64,000 nucleotides of DNA. Source: Candidatus Kuenenia stuttgartensis. GTDB taxonomy: Bacteria; Pseudomonadota; Alphaproteobacteria; SMXS01. Of the stretch, positions 1 to 7,951 are shown in pieces. The stretch spans positions 1 to 64,000 of the forward strand of contig CALQFM020000001.1 of the NCBI GenBank assembly GCA_943329845.2, read 5' to 3'. The position numbers and the translations under genes are program-made. The notes beneath the pieces are model-generated. The model saw only the letters and a list, made by a program, of their open reading frames with translations. It had not been told where the DNA came from and made no database searches. The stretch's first letter is position 1, and each line of letters begins with the position of its first letter.

Positions 1-81
1 CTTCACGTCCTGGCCTACAACCTCAAGCGGGTCATCGCGATCCTCGGCGCCAAGCGGCTCATCGCCGCCATCCAGAACTAA
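1..81 (+). mobile_element. C-terminal end of an IS-type transposase (IS1182-like), cut by the window edge
   Basis: The first 26 codons are open in frame 1 and end in TAA. They read as a tail containing LAYNLKRVIAILGAK. Tails of the form LAYNLKRV(M/I)xILG are typical of IS1182-family (broadly IS5-like) DDE transposases. The rest of the gene lies outside the window, so intactness cannot be judged. A candidate terminal repeat follows about 50 bases downstream. The family assignment is by recollection of the motif. Confidence 0.7.
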
Positions 82-132
82 GCAACGGCTTCGCCGCGCG
101 CCCATCGTCATCGCACCAAGCGCACCGTTTGT

Positions 133-148
133 GTTTTCACACAGCCTC
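133..148. repeat. Candidate terminal inverted repeat of the IS
   Basis: The bases gttttcacacagcctc read on the other strand as gaggctgtgtgaaaac, which resembles the outer end of IS1182-type elements. It lies 51 bases after the transposase stop, the expected place for the right end. The left end is outside the window, so the match between ends cannot be tested here. Confidence 0.45.
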
Positions 149-216
149 GGTCGATAGCTGACGTTCCGGCCAAACCGACTCTTGGCACCGCGTCCCTTCC
201 GGCATAACCTGCGCGC

Positions 217-1119
217 ATGCTGAAAATCGCCGCCCCATCCCGGACGGTCCAGGCCGTCCTGCTGATGATCTGCGCCAGCGCCACCATTTCGGTGCTGTGG
301 GCGCTGCTGCGCTGGGGCGCGGAGACCATGCATCCGGTCTACATGGTGTTCTGGCGGTCGCTGTTCGGCGCCGTCGTGCTGGTTCCGCTGTTCCTGCGAT
401 CGGGCGTCGCCCAGCTGAGGACACGGCGGCTGCCGCTGCATTTCCTGCGCAGCGCCTGCAGCCTGTTCGCCATGGTGGGCATCTTCTATTCCATCGCGCA
501 CGTTCCGCTGGCGCAGGGTATGGCGGTGAACTACTCGGCGCCGCTGTTCGCCACCATCGGCGCGGCGATCCTGCTGGGCGAGACGCTGCACCGGCGACGG
601 ATCGTCGCGGTGCTGATCGGCTTCCTCGGCATGCTGGTTGTGGTTCGGCCCGGCTTCGCGGACATCCATATCGGCATCCTCGCCGCGCTGATGGGCGCCG
701 TGGCCATGGCCGGCTCGCTGCTGTGCGTGAAGAAGCTGTCGGCCACCGAGCCGACCCAGGTCATCATCTTCTACGGCAACACATTGTGCCTGCCGATCTC
801 GCTGGCGCTGGCGCTGACCTACTGGCAGCCGATGACCTGGCACGACGCCGGCGTGATGGCGATCATCGGCGTGGTGTCGAGCACCGCCCAGTGGTTCCTG
901 GCGAAAGCCCTGTCCATGGCCGACGCGGGCGCGGTGCTGCCGCTCGACTTCCTGCGGCTGGTGTTCGTCACCATCCTGGGCGTGGCGCTGTTCCACGAAA
1001 CGCCCGACCTGTTCACCATGCTGGGCGCCGGCCTGATCCTGATCAGCGTCGTCTACATCGCACGGCGAGAGGCGAATTCCAAGGCGCCGCCGATCGCGAC
1101 GCAGGCACCCGCGGAATAG
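217..1119 (+). CDS. EamA/DMT-family membrane transporter
   Basis: This 300-residue protein is almost entirely hydrophobic and has about ten predicted membrane segments arranged as two EamA repeats (roughly residues 12-145 and 160-285). Family members export amino acids, metabolites or drugs across the inner membrane. Typical features are the MVFWRS segment after the first helix and the GEXL-like turn (LLGETL) near residue 125. The length matches the family. The substrate cannot be told. A weak TTGGCA/ATAACC promoter-like pair lies at 182-209 just upstream, after the IS end. The next gene follows after 86 bases on the same strand but is functionally unrelated. Confidence 0.85.
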   Translation: MLKIAAPSRTVQAVLLMICASATISVLWALLRWGAETMHPVYMVFWRSLFGAVVLVPLFLRSGVAQLRTRRLPLHFLRSACSLFAMVGIFYSIAHVPLAQGMAVNYSAPLFATIGAAILLGETLHRRRIVAVLIGFLGMLVVVRPGFADIHIGILAALMGAVAMAGSLLCVKKLSATEPTQVIIFYGNTLCLPISLALALTYWQPMTWHDAGVMAIIGVVSSTAQWFLAKALSMADAGAVLPLDFLRLVFVTILGVALFHETPDLFTMLGAGLILISVVYIARREANSKAPPIATQAPAE

Positions 1120-1205
1120 AGGCGCGGCTGCCTCGACACCGTGAAAACGCTGTGCTACATCGGCCCGCCGAATACAAAACAAACGCAACAAAAAGGGACG
1201 AGAGA

Positions 1206-1970
1206 ATGGATGTGAACGGGGTTGCCGCCGTGATCACCGGCGGCGCATCCGGCCTGGGCCGCGCGACCGCCGAGGCGCTGCTGGCCAAGGGCGCCAAGGT
1301 CACCATCTTCGACGTCAACGAGACCACGGGTGAAGCCGCCGCGAAGGAAATGGGCTGCGTCTTCGCCAAGGTCGACGTGACCAGCGAGGACAGCGTCATC
1401 GCCGGCCTGGACAAGGGCAAGGCCGCCCACGGCCAGGACGCCCGCATCCTGGTCAACTGCGCCGGCGTCGCCGACGCGGGCCGCACCGTGTCGAAGGGCG
1501 AGCCCCATTCGCTGGCGGTGTTCACCAAGGTGATCAACGTCAACCTGATCGGCACCTTCAACTGCATCCGCCTCGCCGCCGTGCGCATGTGCGCCATGGA
1601 CCCGCTGGCCGACGGCGAGCGCGGCGTGATCGTCAACACCGCCTCGGTCGCGGCCTATGAGGGCCAGATCGGCCAGGTGGCATACGCCTCGTCCAAGGGC
1701 GGCGTGGTTTCCATGACCCTGACGGTCGCCCGCGACCTCGCCCGCGACGGCGTCCGCTGCTGCACCATCGCGCCCGGCCTGTTCATCACCCCGATGCTGA
1801 AGGGCCTGCCGCAGAACGTGCAGGACGCGCTGGGCCAGTCGGTGCCGTTCCCGCCGCGCCTGGGCGACCCGGGCGAATACGCCAAGACCGCCATGTTCAT
1901 CTTCGACAACGTGATGCTGAACGGCGAGACCATCCGCCTCGACGGCGCGCTGCGCATGGGTCCGAAGTGA
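1206..1970 (+). CDS. Short-chain dehydrogenase, 3-hydroxyacyl-CoA dehydrogenase type 2 (HSD10-like)
   Basis: This 254-residue classical SDR has the NAD-binding glycine motif ITGGASGLG at residues 10-18, an NCAG motif, and the catalytic Ser and Tyr-x-x-x-Lys (YASSK). The C-terminal stretch GETIRLDGALRMGPK closely follows the HSD10 family, which oxidises 3-hydroxyacyl-CoA and 2-methyl-3-hydroxybutyryl-CoA in fatty-acid and isoleucine breakdown. The ATG at 1206 is chosen because the Rossmann fold begins right after it and a purine-rich gggacgagaga precedes it. A longer open frame upstream is the shadow of the transporter gene. A strong terminator follows. Confidence 0.9.
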   Translation: MDVNGVAAVITGGASGLGRATAEALLAKGAKVTIFDVNETTGEAAAKEMGCVFAKVDVTSEDSVIAGLDKGKAAHGQDARILVNCAGVADAGRTVSKGEPHSLAVFTKVINVNLIGTFNCIRLAAVRMCAMDPLADGERGVIVNTASVAAYEGQIGQVAYASSKGGVVSMTLTVARDLARDGVRCCTIAPGLFITPMLKGLPQNVQDALGQSVPFPPRLGDPGEYAKTAMFIFDNVMLNGETIRLDGALRMGPK

Positions 1971-1990
1971 GTTTGTCCGCATAGGACGTA

Positions 1991-2018
1991 AAAAGGGGCC
2001 TTCGCGGCCCCTTTTTTT
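1991..2018 (+). terminator. Rho-independent terminator after the SDR gene
   Basis: The stem aaaaggggcc / ggccccttttt with a TTCGC loop is followed by a run of T. It sits 20 bases after the SDR stop and should end that transcript. The A run on the other side could also terminate transcription from the minus strand. Confidence 0.9.
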
Positions 2019-2040
2019 GTTTTTCCCATGCTTGAAATCG

Positions 2041-2122
2041 TTGTCATCCCGGCGAAAGCCGGGACCCAGCGGATCGTAGAGCTCTTGCCCCTCCTGGGTC
2101 CCGGCTTTCGCCGGGATGACAA
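2041..2122. repeat. REP-like inverted-repeat element, copy 1 (perfect 29-bp arms)
   Basis: The arms at 2041-2069 and 2094-2122 are exact reverse complements over 29 bases, separated by 24 bases. The core is gtcatcccggcgaaagccgg. Related but diverged copies occur at 18934-19041 and 41339-41444. Similar palindromes are scattered between genes in many alphaproteobacteria. Confidence 0.85.
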
Positions 2123-2138
2123 TGAATGTTGATGTTCT

Positions 2139-2426
2139 TTACGTCGCCGCCTGGTCCATGAAGGTGGCGAGGGCGATGTCCTTCTTACTCACGCCGCCCG
2201 CGTCGTGGGTCGACAGCGTCACCTCGACCCGGTTGTAGACGTTGAACCACTCGGGGTGATGGTCGGCCTTCTCGGCCGCCATCGCGACCCGCGTCATGAA
2301 CGCGAAGGCCTCGTTGAAGTCGTTGAACTTGTAGCTCTTGGTGATAGCGTTACGGCCCGGCACCTCGGACCAGCCGTCGAGCCCGGCGAGCGCCGCCACG
2401 CGTTCGGGTCCTTCCAGTTTCGCCAT
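2139..2426 (-). CDS. phhB: Pterin-4a-carbinolamine dehydratase (PhhB/DCoH family)
   Basis: The 95-residue product matches the family length. It contains the signature EKADHHPEW near residues 52-60, whose histidines form the active site, followed by [12 protein letters not shown]. The enzyme dehydrates 4a-hydroxytetrahydropterin during recycling of the pterin cofactor of aromatic amino acid hydroxylases. No phenylalanine hydroxylase gene lies in the window. The gene is divergent from the O-methyltransferase, with only 50 bases between them. Confidence 0.92.
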   Translation of the reverse strand: MAKLEGPERVAALAGLDGWSEVPGRNAITKSYKFNDFNEAFAFMTRVAMAAEKADHHPEWFNVYNRVEVTLSTHDAGGVSKKDIALATFMDQAAT

Positions 2427-2476
2427 GTTTGCCGCCCCTCGTTGCCCAAGTCGATTTGACCGTATGGAGATGAGAT

Positions 2477-3142
2477 ATGTCCAGAGGCAGCTTTCTCAAT
2501 GACGCGCTGTACGACTATCTGCTGACGGCCACGCTGGCGCCCGAGCCGCTGCTCGACCGGTTGCGCGACGAGACGACGAAGGTCACCGGCCAGTGGGCGG
2601 GCATGCAGATCTCGCGCGACCAGGGGCGCTTCATGCAGGTGCTGGTCAGGCTGATGGGGGCGAGGAAGTACCTGGAGGTCGGCACCTTCACCGGCTACAG
2701 CGCCCTGGTCGTCGCCCAGGCCTTGCCCGACGACGGCAAGGTGGTGGCCTGCGACATCAGCGAGGAATGGACTGCCGTCGGCCGGCGCTACTGGGACGAG
2801 GCGGGCGTCGGCCACAAGGTCGACCTGCGCCTGGCGCCCGCGCTGGAGACCATGGCGGCGCTGGCCGCCGGTCCCGAGGCCGGCAGCTTCGACATCACCT
2901 TCCTCGACGGCGACAAGAAGGAATATGACGACTACTACGAATACAGCCTGACCCTGCTGCGGCCCGGCGGCGTGGTGCTGATCGACAACGTGCTGTGGGG
3001 CGGCAGCGTCGCCAATCCGGACAAGCAGGATGAGAGCACCGTCGCCATCCGCGCGCTGAACGAGAAGATCAGGGACGATGCACGGGTCTACAGCGTCCTC
3101 GTCTCGATCGGCGACGGCCTGGCCATGGCGATGAAGCTCTAG
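2477..3142 (+). CDS. Class I SAM-dependent O-methyltransferase (caffeoyl-CoA OMT family)
   Basis: The 221-residue protein contains the SAM-binding segment [12 protein letters not shown], the metal/substrate motif [14 protein letters not shown] and the conserved [13 protein letters not shown]. Together these define the Methyltransf_3 (caffeoyl-CoA/catechol OMT-like) family. Bacterial members methylate catechol-type hydroxyls in a divalent-metal-dependent way; the substrate here is unknown. The gene sits six bases before the LMW phosphatase gene, so the two are probably co-transcribed. Confidence 0.88.
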   Translation: MSRGSFLNDALYDYLLTATLAPEPLLDRLRDETTKVTGQWAGMQISRDQGRFMQVLVRLMGARKYLEVGTFTGYSALVVAQALPDDGKVVACDISEEWTAVGRRYWDEAGVGHKVDLRLAPALETMAALAAGPEAGSFDITFLDGDKKEYDDYYEYSLTLLRPGGVVLIDNVLWGGSVANPDKQDESTVAIRALNEKIRDDARVYSVLVSIGDGLAMAMKL

Positions 3143-3148
3143 CCCGCA

Positions 3149-3628
3149 ATGAACCCGACCAGCGTCCTGTTCGTCTGCCTGGGCAACATCTGCCGCTCGC
3201 CCATGGCGGAAGGCGTGTTCCGGCGGATGGTGATCGAAGCCGGCCTGCGCGACGCCATCAGCGTCGACTCTGCCGGCACCGGCGACTGGCATATCGGCGA
3301 GCAGCCCGACCGCCGCGCCATCGCGACAGCGGCAAAACGCGGAATCGACATCACCGGCCTGCGCGCGCGGCGGGTGCACGAAAAGGACTTCCTATCCTTC
3401 GGCCACATCCTCGTCATGGACCGCGCCAACCTTGCCGCATTGCAGCGGATGGCGCCTGCCGGCGGCGCGATTCCGGAATTGTTCCTGGGCTATGCACCGG
3501 GCGCCGGCGTCGACGAAGTGCCCGATCCCTACATGACCGGCGGGTTCGACGAAGTGCTGGACCTGATCGAGACCGCGTCCGCCGGATTGCTGCGGTCGCT
3601 AAGGAAATCGGCGAGCGGCGCACAATAA
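3149..3628 (+). CDS. Low-molecular-weight protein-tyrosine phosphatase
   Basis: The product is 159 residues long, which is normal for the family. The catalytic P-loop is at the N-terminus (VCLGNICRSPMAEGVF) with the CX5R nucleophile Cys10 and Arg16. The general-acid motif VPDPY lies near the C-terminus. The enzyme dephosphorylates phosphotyrosine or related small phosphates in the cytoplasm. No tyrosine kinase or exopolysaccharide genes lie nearby, so the partner is unknown. It is probably in one transcript with the preceding methyltransferase. Confidence 0.92.
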   Translation: MNPTSVLFVCLGNICRSPMAEGVFRRMVIEAGLRDAISVDSAGTGDWHIGEQPDRRAIATAAKRGIDITGLRARRVHEKDFLSFGHILVMDRANLAALQRMAPAGGAIPELFLGYAPGAGVDEVPDPYMTGGFDEVLDLIETASAGLLRSLRKSASGAQ

Positions 3629-3739
3629 TACGCAAAAGTAGTGTAGATAAATATATTTTACATTTTTGTTGATTAACCCAACCCGCAACACTAAATACCC
3701 CAACAGTCATGCGTGCAGGCTCAACCGCTATTGTTCGCC

Positions 3740-3768
3740 TTGCCGCAGGATGCGCGTGGTAGTATGTA
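3740..3768 (+). promoter_or_regulatory. Predicted housekeeping promoter of korAB
   Basis: TTGCCG (3740-3745) and TATGTA (3763-3768) are separated by 17 bases, in a 211-base intergenic stretch that is clearly AT-rich for this genome around 3630-3680. The expected start of transcription is near 3775, which leaves a leader of about 65 bases before korA. Confidence 0.4.
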
Positions 3769-3839
3769 AGCCGTGTGACAGCGCGCGTTTAAGCACGACT
3801 GCCGAAAATTCGACCCCGAAAGGATGGGGCTGGGAGAAG

Positions 3840-5717
3840 ATGGCAACCAATCTCGCTCAAAAGCCGACCGCGAGCGCGGACGTACGCGTCCCCGCGAGCC
3901 TTGAATCCGTCGTCATCCGTTTCGCCGGTGATTCCGGCGACGGCATGCAGCTGACGGGCACGCAGTTCACGCACTCGACGGCGCTGATGGGCACCGACCT
4001 GGCGACCTTCCCCGACTTTCCGGCGGAAATCCGGGCGCCCACGGGCACCACGTTCGGCGTGTCGGCGTATCAGATCAATTTCGGCGCGCGCCGCGTGCTG
4101 ACCGCCGGCGACCAGCCCGACGTGCTCGTCGCCATGAACCCGGCGGCGCTGATGACCAACCTGGATTCGCTGAAGCCCGGCGGCACCCTGGTGGTCGACA
4201 CCGGTTCGTTCAACGACCGGACGCTCGCGAAGGCCGGCTACACCTCGAACCCGCTCGAGGACGGCACCATCGCGCCGTACCACGTGATCCGGCTCGACAT
4301 CTCCCGGATGACGCTGGAATCGGTCAAGGAATTCGGCCTCTCCAACAAGGAGGCCATGCGCTGCAAGAACATGTGGACGCTTGGCCTGATGCTGTGGATG
4401 TACGGCCGCCAGCGCCAGTCGGTCGTTGACTGGCTGAAGGGCAAGTTCGCCAAGTCGCAGCAGCTCGCCGACGCCAACATCGCTGCGGTGAACGCCGGCC
4501 ACGCCTTCGGCGAGACCGCCGAGCTGGCGGGCGACATGAGCCACTCCACCGTCGGCCGCGCCGAGGTGGCGCCGGGTGTCTACCGCACCATCACCGGCGC
4601 GGAATCGCTGGCGCTCGGCCTCGTCGCCGGCTCCAAGCTGGCCGGCCTGAACATCATGTTCGGCTCGTACCCGATCACCCCCGCCTCCACCCTGCTGCAC
4701 CAGCTGGCGCGGCTGAAGGAGCATGGCGTGGTGACCTTCCAGGCGGAAGACGAGATCGCGGCCATCTGCTCGGCCATCGGCGCGTCGTTCGCCGGCTCGC
4801 TCGGCGTGACGTCCTCGTCGGGTCCCGGCATCGCGCTGAAGGGCGAGGCCATGGGCCTGGCGATCAGCACCGAGCTGCCGCTGGTGATCGTCAACTCGCA
4901 GCGCGGCGGCCCCTCGACCGGCCTGCCCACCAAGACCGAGCAGTCCGACCTGTACCAGGCGATCTACGGCCGCAACGGCGACGCGCCGCTGCCGGTCATC
5001 GCCTCCTCGACCCCGGGCGACTGCTTCGAGGTCGCCATCGAGGCGGTGCGCATCGCCACCAAGTACATGACCCCGGTGATCCTGCTGACCGACGGCTATT
5101 TGGCCAATGCGGCCGAGCCCTGGCCGGTGCCGGATTTCGACAGCCTGAAGCCGTTCAAGGTCCAGTTCCACACCGAGGCGGAAGGCTTCAGCCCATCCCA
5201 CCGCGACCCGGAGACGCTGGCGCGCAACTGGGCGATCCCCGGCAATCCGGGCACCGAGCACCGCATCGGCGGCATTGAGAAGGACTTCAACACCGGCAAC
5301 ATCTCCTACGCCGCGGACAATCACCAGCGGATGACCGACACCCGCTGGAACAAGGTGCTGGGCATCGCCGACGACATCCCGCTGCAGGAGATCACCCAGG
5401 GCGACGCCACCGGCGACCTGGTGGTGGTCGGCTGGGGCTCGACCTTCGGTCCGATCTACCGCGCCGTCGAGCAGTCCCGCGCCAAGGGCCTGAAGGTGTC
5501 GCAGATCCACGTTCGCTACATGTGGCCGCTGCCGAAGAACCTGGGCGACCTGCTGAAGGGCTTCGGCAAGGTGCTGGTGCCCGAGATGAACAAGGGCCAG
5601 TTCGCCACCGTGCTGCGCGACAACTATCTGGTCGATGCGGTCCGCCTGAACCAGGTCAACGGCCAGCCCTTCAAGGTGAGCCACCTGAACCAGGTCATCG
5701 CCGAGACGCTGGGCTGA
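3840..5717 (+). CDS. korA: 2-oxoglutarate:ferredoxin oxidoreductase, fused gamma-alpha subunit
   Basis: This is the large subunit of a two-subunit 2-oxoacid:ferredoxin oxidoreductase, which converts 2-oxoglutarate and CoA to succinyl-CoA and reduces ferredoxin. The gamma-type domain (about residues 22-200) begins VVIRFAGDSGDGMQLTG. The alpha pyrimidine-binding domain (about 230-600) carries SYPITPAS, the EDE segment and GGPSTGLPTKTEQSDLYQ. The ATG at 3840 follows a ggagaag ribosome site; a longer in-frame extension to 3666 lacks family similarity. korB follows after 11 bases. The substrate is inferred from the KorA-type architecture; a different 2-oxoacid is possible. Confidence 0.92.
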   Translation: MATNLAQKPTASADVRVPASLESVVIRFAGDSGDGMQLTGTQFTHSTALMGTDLATFPDFPAEIRAPTGTTFGVSAYQINFGARRVLTAGDQPDVLVAMNPAALMTNLDSLKPGGTLVVDTGSFNDRTLAKAGYTSNPLEDGTIAPYHVIRLDISRMTLESVKEFGLSNKEAMRCKNMWTLGLMLWMYGRQRQSVVDWLKGKFAKSQQLADANIAAVNAGHAFGETAELAGDMSHSTVGRAEVAPGVYRTITGAESLALGLVAGSKLAGLNIMFGSYPITPASTLLHQLARLKEHGVVTFQAEDEIAAICSAIGASFAGSLGVTSSSGPGIALKGEAMGLAISTELPLVIVNSQRGGPSTGLPTKTEQSDLYQAIYGRNGDAPLPVIASSTPGDCFEVAIEAVRIATKYMTPVILLTDGYLANAAEPWPVPDFDSLKPFKVQFHTEAEGFSPSHRDPETLARNWAIPGNPGTEHRIGGIEKDFNTGNISYAADNHQRMTDTRWNKVLGIADDIPLQEITQGDATGDLVVVGWGSTFGPIYRAVEQSRAKGLKVSQIHVRYMWPLPKNLGDLLKGFGKVLVPEMNKGQFATVLRDNYLVDAVRLNQVNGQPFKVSHLNQVIAETLG

Positions 5718-5728
5718 GGAGAACAATC

Positions 5729-6751
5729 ATGAACGAACTCTCCCCGCACAAGCTGACCGCCAAGGACTACGCCACCGACCAGGAAGTGCGCTGGTGCCCG
5801 GGCTGCGGCGACTACGCCATCCTGAAGTCCGTGCAGAAGACGCTGGCCGACCTGGAGGCCGATCCGGCGAACACCGTGTTCGTTTCCGGCATCGGCTGCT
5901 CGTCGCGCTTCCCGTACTACATGGCCACCTACGGTTTCCACACCATCCACGGCCGCGCCCCGGCGTTCGCCACCGGCATCAAGCTGGCGAACCCCAAGCT
6001 CGACGTCTGGATGGTGACCGGCGACGGCGACGGCCTGTCGATCGGCGGCAACCACCTGCTGCATGTGCTGCGCCGGAACGTCGACATCCAGATCCTGCTG
6101 TTCAACAACGAGATCTATGGCCTGACCAAGGGCCAGTACTCGCCGACCTCGCGGCCGGGCACCCGCTCGCCGTCGAGCCCCGGCGGATCGATCGAGCGCA
6201 ACCTGAACCCGTGCAACTTCGCCCTGGCCGCCGGCGCGCGCTTCGTTGCGCGTACCGTCGACACCGACCAGAAGCACATGCCGGAGATCCTCAAGCGTGC
6301 CCACGCCCACCGCGGCGCGTCGTTCGTCGAGATCTACCAGAACTGCATCGTGTTCAACGACGGCGTGTTCGCCGACTTCACCGACAAGAAGGCCGCGCCT
6401 GACCGCCAGCTGCGCGCCGAGCACGGCCACCGGCTGGTCTTCGGCCCGAACGGCGAGAAGGGCCTGCGCCTCAACCGCGACAAGGTGGCTATCGAGATCG
6501 TCACCATCGGCGAGAACGGCATCACCGCGGACGACATCCTGGTGCATGACGAGACCGACGCCCTGCTGGCGCAGATGCTGGTCACCCTGGACGGGCCGGA
6601 TGCGCCGGTCGTCGTCGGCGTGATCTACTGCAACCCCGTCGACACCTATGACGCCGGCGTCGCCAGGCAGGTCGAGAAGGCCAAGAGCGCCAAGCCGAAC
6701 GCCGACATGAAGGAGCTGCTGTTCGCGGGCAGCACCTGGACCGTCGACTGA
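5729..6751 (+). CDS. korB: 2-oxoglutarate:ferredoxin oxidoreductase beta subunit
   Basis: The 340-residue beta subunit binds thiamine diphosphate and one iron-sulfur cluster. Cys23 and Cys26 lie in WCPGCGDY, a third cysteine is in SGIGCSSRF and a fourth probably in NPCNF. The thiamine diphosphate motif is GDGDGLSIGGNH followed by NNEIYGLTKGQ. The start at 5729 has gaggag upstream. It is the second gene of the kor operon and is followed by a strong hairpin. An enzyme of this type can serve an oxygen-tolerant TCA cycle in place of, or beside, 2-oxoglutarate dehydrogenase. Confidence 0.93.
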   Translation: MNELSPHKLTAKDYATDQEVRWCPGCGDYAILKSVQKTLADLEADPANTVFVSGIGCSSRFPYYMATYGFHTIHGRAPAFATGIKLANPKLDVWMVTGDGDGLSIGGNHLLHVLRRNVDIQILLFNNEIYGLTKGQYSPTSRPGTRSPSSPGGSIERNLNPCNFALAAGARFVARTVDTDQKHMPEILKRAHAHRGASFVEIYQNCIVFNDGVFADFTDKKAAPDRQLRAEHGHRLVFGPNGEKGLRLNRDKVAIEIVTIGENGITADDILVHDETDALLAQMLVTLDGPDAPVVVGVIYCNPVDTYDAGVARQVEKAKSAKPNADMKELLFAGSTWTVD

Positions 6752-6772
6752 CGTTTCCCCCAGCTGGAATCG

Positions 6773-6799
6773 AACGGGGCGCCCAATGGGCGCCCCGTT
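6773..6799. terminator. Bidirectional hairpin between korB and the WG-repeat gene
   Basis: A perfect 12-bp stem, aacggggcgccc / gggcgccccgtt, encloses a three-base loop. It lies between two converging genes and probably terminates both. It lacks a long T run, so it may be only partly effective or Rho-assisted. Confidence 0.6.
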
Positions 6800-6816
6800 G
6801 CTTTCCGGCCCGCTAG

Positions 6817-7848
6817 TTACTGGGCGCAGTCGCTGGCATTGCCGGCGAATTGCGGGTTGATCACCCACTTGCCCTTCTTGTTCACATAGCCCCACTTGCT
6901 GCCGAACTTGGCGAGGGCCAGGCCGTCGTCGAACGGGCCGGCATCGTCGAATTGCGGATTGATCGCCCAGCGGCCCTTGCGGTCGACGAAACCCCAGCGG
7001 CCGTTCTGGGCGGCCGGCGCAAGGCCGTCCTCGAACGCCCCGGCCTGCTGGAACTGGGGATTGACGACCCACTTGCCGTCCTTGTCGATGAACCCCCAGC
7101 GGCCGTTCTGCGCGGCCGGGACCAGTCCATCGTCGAACTCGTCGCCGGCCAGGTCGAATTCGGGATTGATCACCCACACGCCCTTGTCGTCGATGAAGCC
7201 ATACCGGCTCTCCAACCCCGCCAGCGCCAGGTCGTCGTCGCCATAGCGGCCGGCCGACGAGAACTGCGGATTCACCAGCCATTTGCCGTCCTTGCCGATA
7301 TACCCCCAGCGGTCACCCTGGCGGACGGCGGCGCGGCCTTCGTTGAACATGTTGGCTTCGGTGAACTGGGGATTGATCACCCACTTGCCCGCCTTGTCGA
7401 CATAGCCCCAGAGGCCCGCCTGCATGGCAGCAGCCAGCCCGCCGTCGGAGAAATCGCCGGTGGCCTCGAAGGTGGGCTTGACCACCCATTGCCCCTTCTT
7501 GTCGACATAGCCGGCGCCTTCCTCGGTCTCGGCCGGGGCCAGGCCGTTGTCGCCGAACATGTAGGCGGCGGTAAACGCCGGCGGGATCGCCCACTTGCCC
7601 TTCTTGTCGACATAGCCCCAGAGGTCGCCCTGCCGCGCGACGGCCAGGCCGTTCTCATAAGGCCAGAGCGCATCGAACTGCGGGTTGAGCACCCACTTGC
7701 CGTCCCGGTCGACCATGCCGCACAGACCGTCGGCGCGGACGATCAGCGCCTCGTCGCGTGACGTACGCGGCGCGTGGTCCTTATCGAAGATGATGGCGCC
7801 GATGATGACGACAAACAGGAGTGCGACGGCGATGAGCATGTAGCGCAT
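6817..7848 (-). CDS. Membrane-anchored WG-repeat protein
   Basis: The protein has an N-terminal hydrophobic anchor (residues 4-20), followed by nine imperfect repeats of about 32-38 residues with the core WGYVDKKGKWVINPQF. That pattern defines the WG (KWG Leptospira) repeat. The anchored repeats should face the periplasm. WG proteins have no single agreed function; a binding or scaffold role is likely. The repeats are also visible in the DNA. The gene converges on korB. The last residues, NASDCAQ, contain a lone cysteine. It could equally be an exported protein with an uncleaved signal. Confidence 0.82.
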   Translation of the reverse strand: MRYMLIAVALLFVVIIGAIIFDKDHAPRTSRDEALIVRADGLCGMVDRDGKWVLNPQFDALWPYENGLAVARQGDLWGYVDKKGKWAIPPAFTAAYMFGDNGLAPAETEEGAGYVDKKGQWVVKPTFEATGDFSDGGLAAAMQAGLWGYVDKAGKWVINPQFTEANMFNEGRAAVRQGDRWGYIGKDGKWLVNPQFSSAGRYGDDDLALAGLESRYGFIDDKGVWVINPEFDLAGDEFDDGLVPAAQNGRWGFIDKDGKWVVNPQFQQAGAFEDGLAPAAQNGRWGFVDRKGRWAINPQFDDAGPFDDGLALAKFGSKWGYVNKKGKWVINPQFAGNASDCAQ

Positions 7849-7859
7849 GGAGAGCCTCG

Positions 7860-7889
7860 AACGGTTCCAGAAGTCTTCCGGAAACCGTT
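7860..7889. promoter_or_regulatory. Stem-loop or operator-like inverted repeat upstream of the WG-repeat gene
   Basis: The seven-base arms aacggtt (7860-7866) and aaccgtt (7883-7889) are perfect complements, and the interior agaag/cttcc also pairs. The element lies 12-41 bases upstream of the WG gene start, where it could fold in the leader or bind a regulator. Confidence 0.3.
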
Positions 7890-7951
7890 AACGTCCAGGC
7901 GCGGAAAAGGTTACCTCGGACGAGGCCGATCCTCGCTCCAGGGCCGGGGCG

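Noticed and set aside
297-1205. Apparent 300-residue N-terminal extension of the SDR protein
   Set aside because: The extension is the transporter gene read in another frame; the Rossmann fold starts at 1206 after a ribosome site.
3789-5726. 645-codon open frame antisense to korA
   Set aside because: It is the same kind of composition artefact; the plus-strand frame is a clear KorA.
6850-7761. Regular spaced repeats in DNA that might suggest a CRISPR array
   Set aside because: The spacing is that of coding WG repeats of one protein, repeats are imperfect and there are no unique spacers or cas genes.
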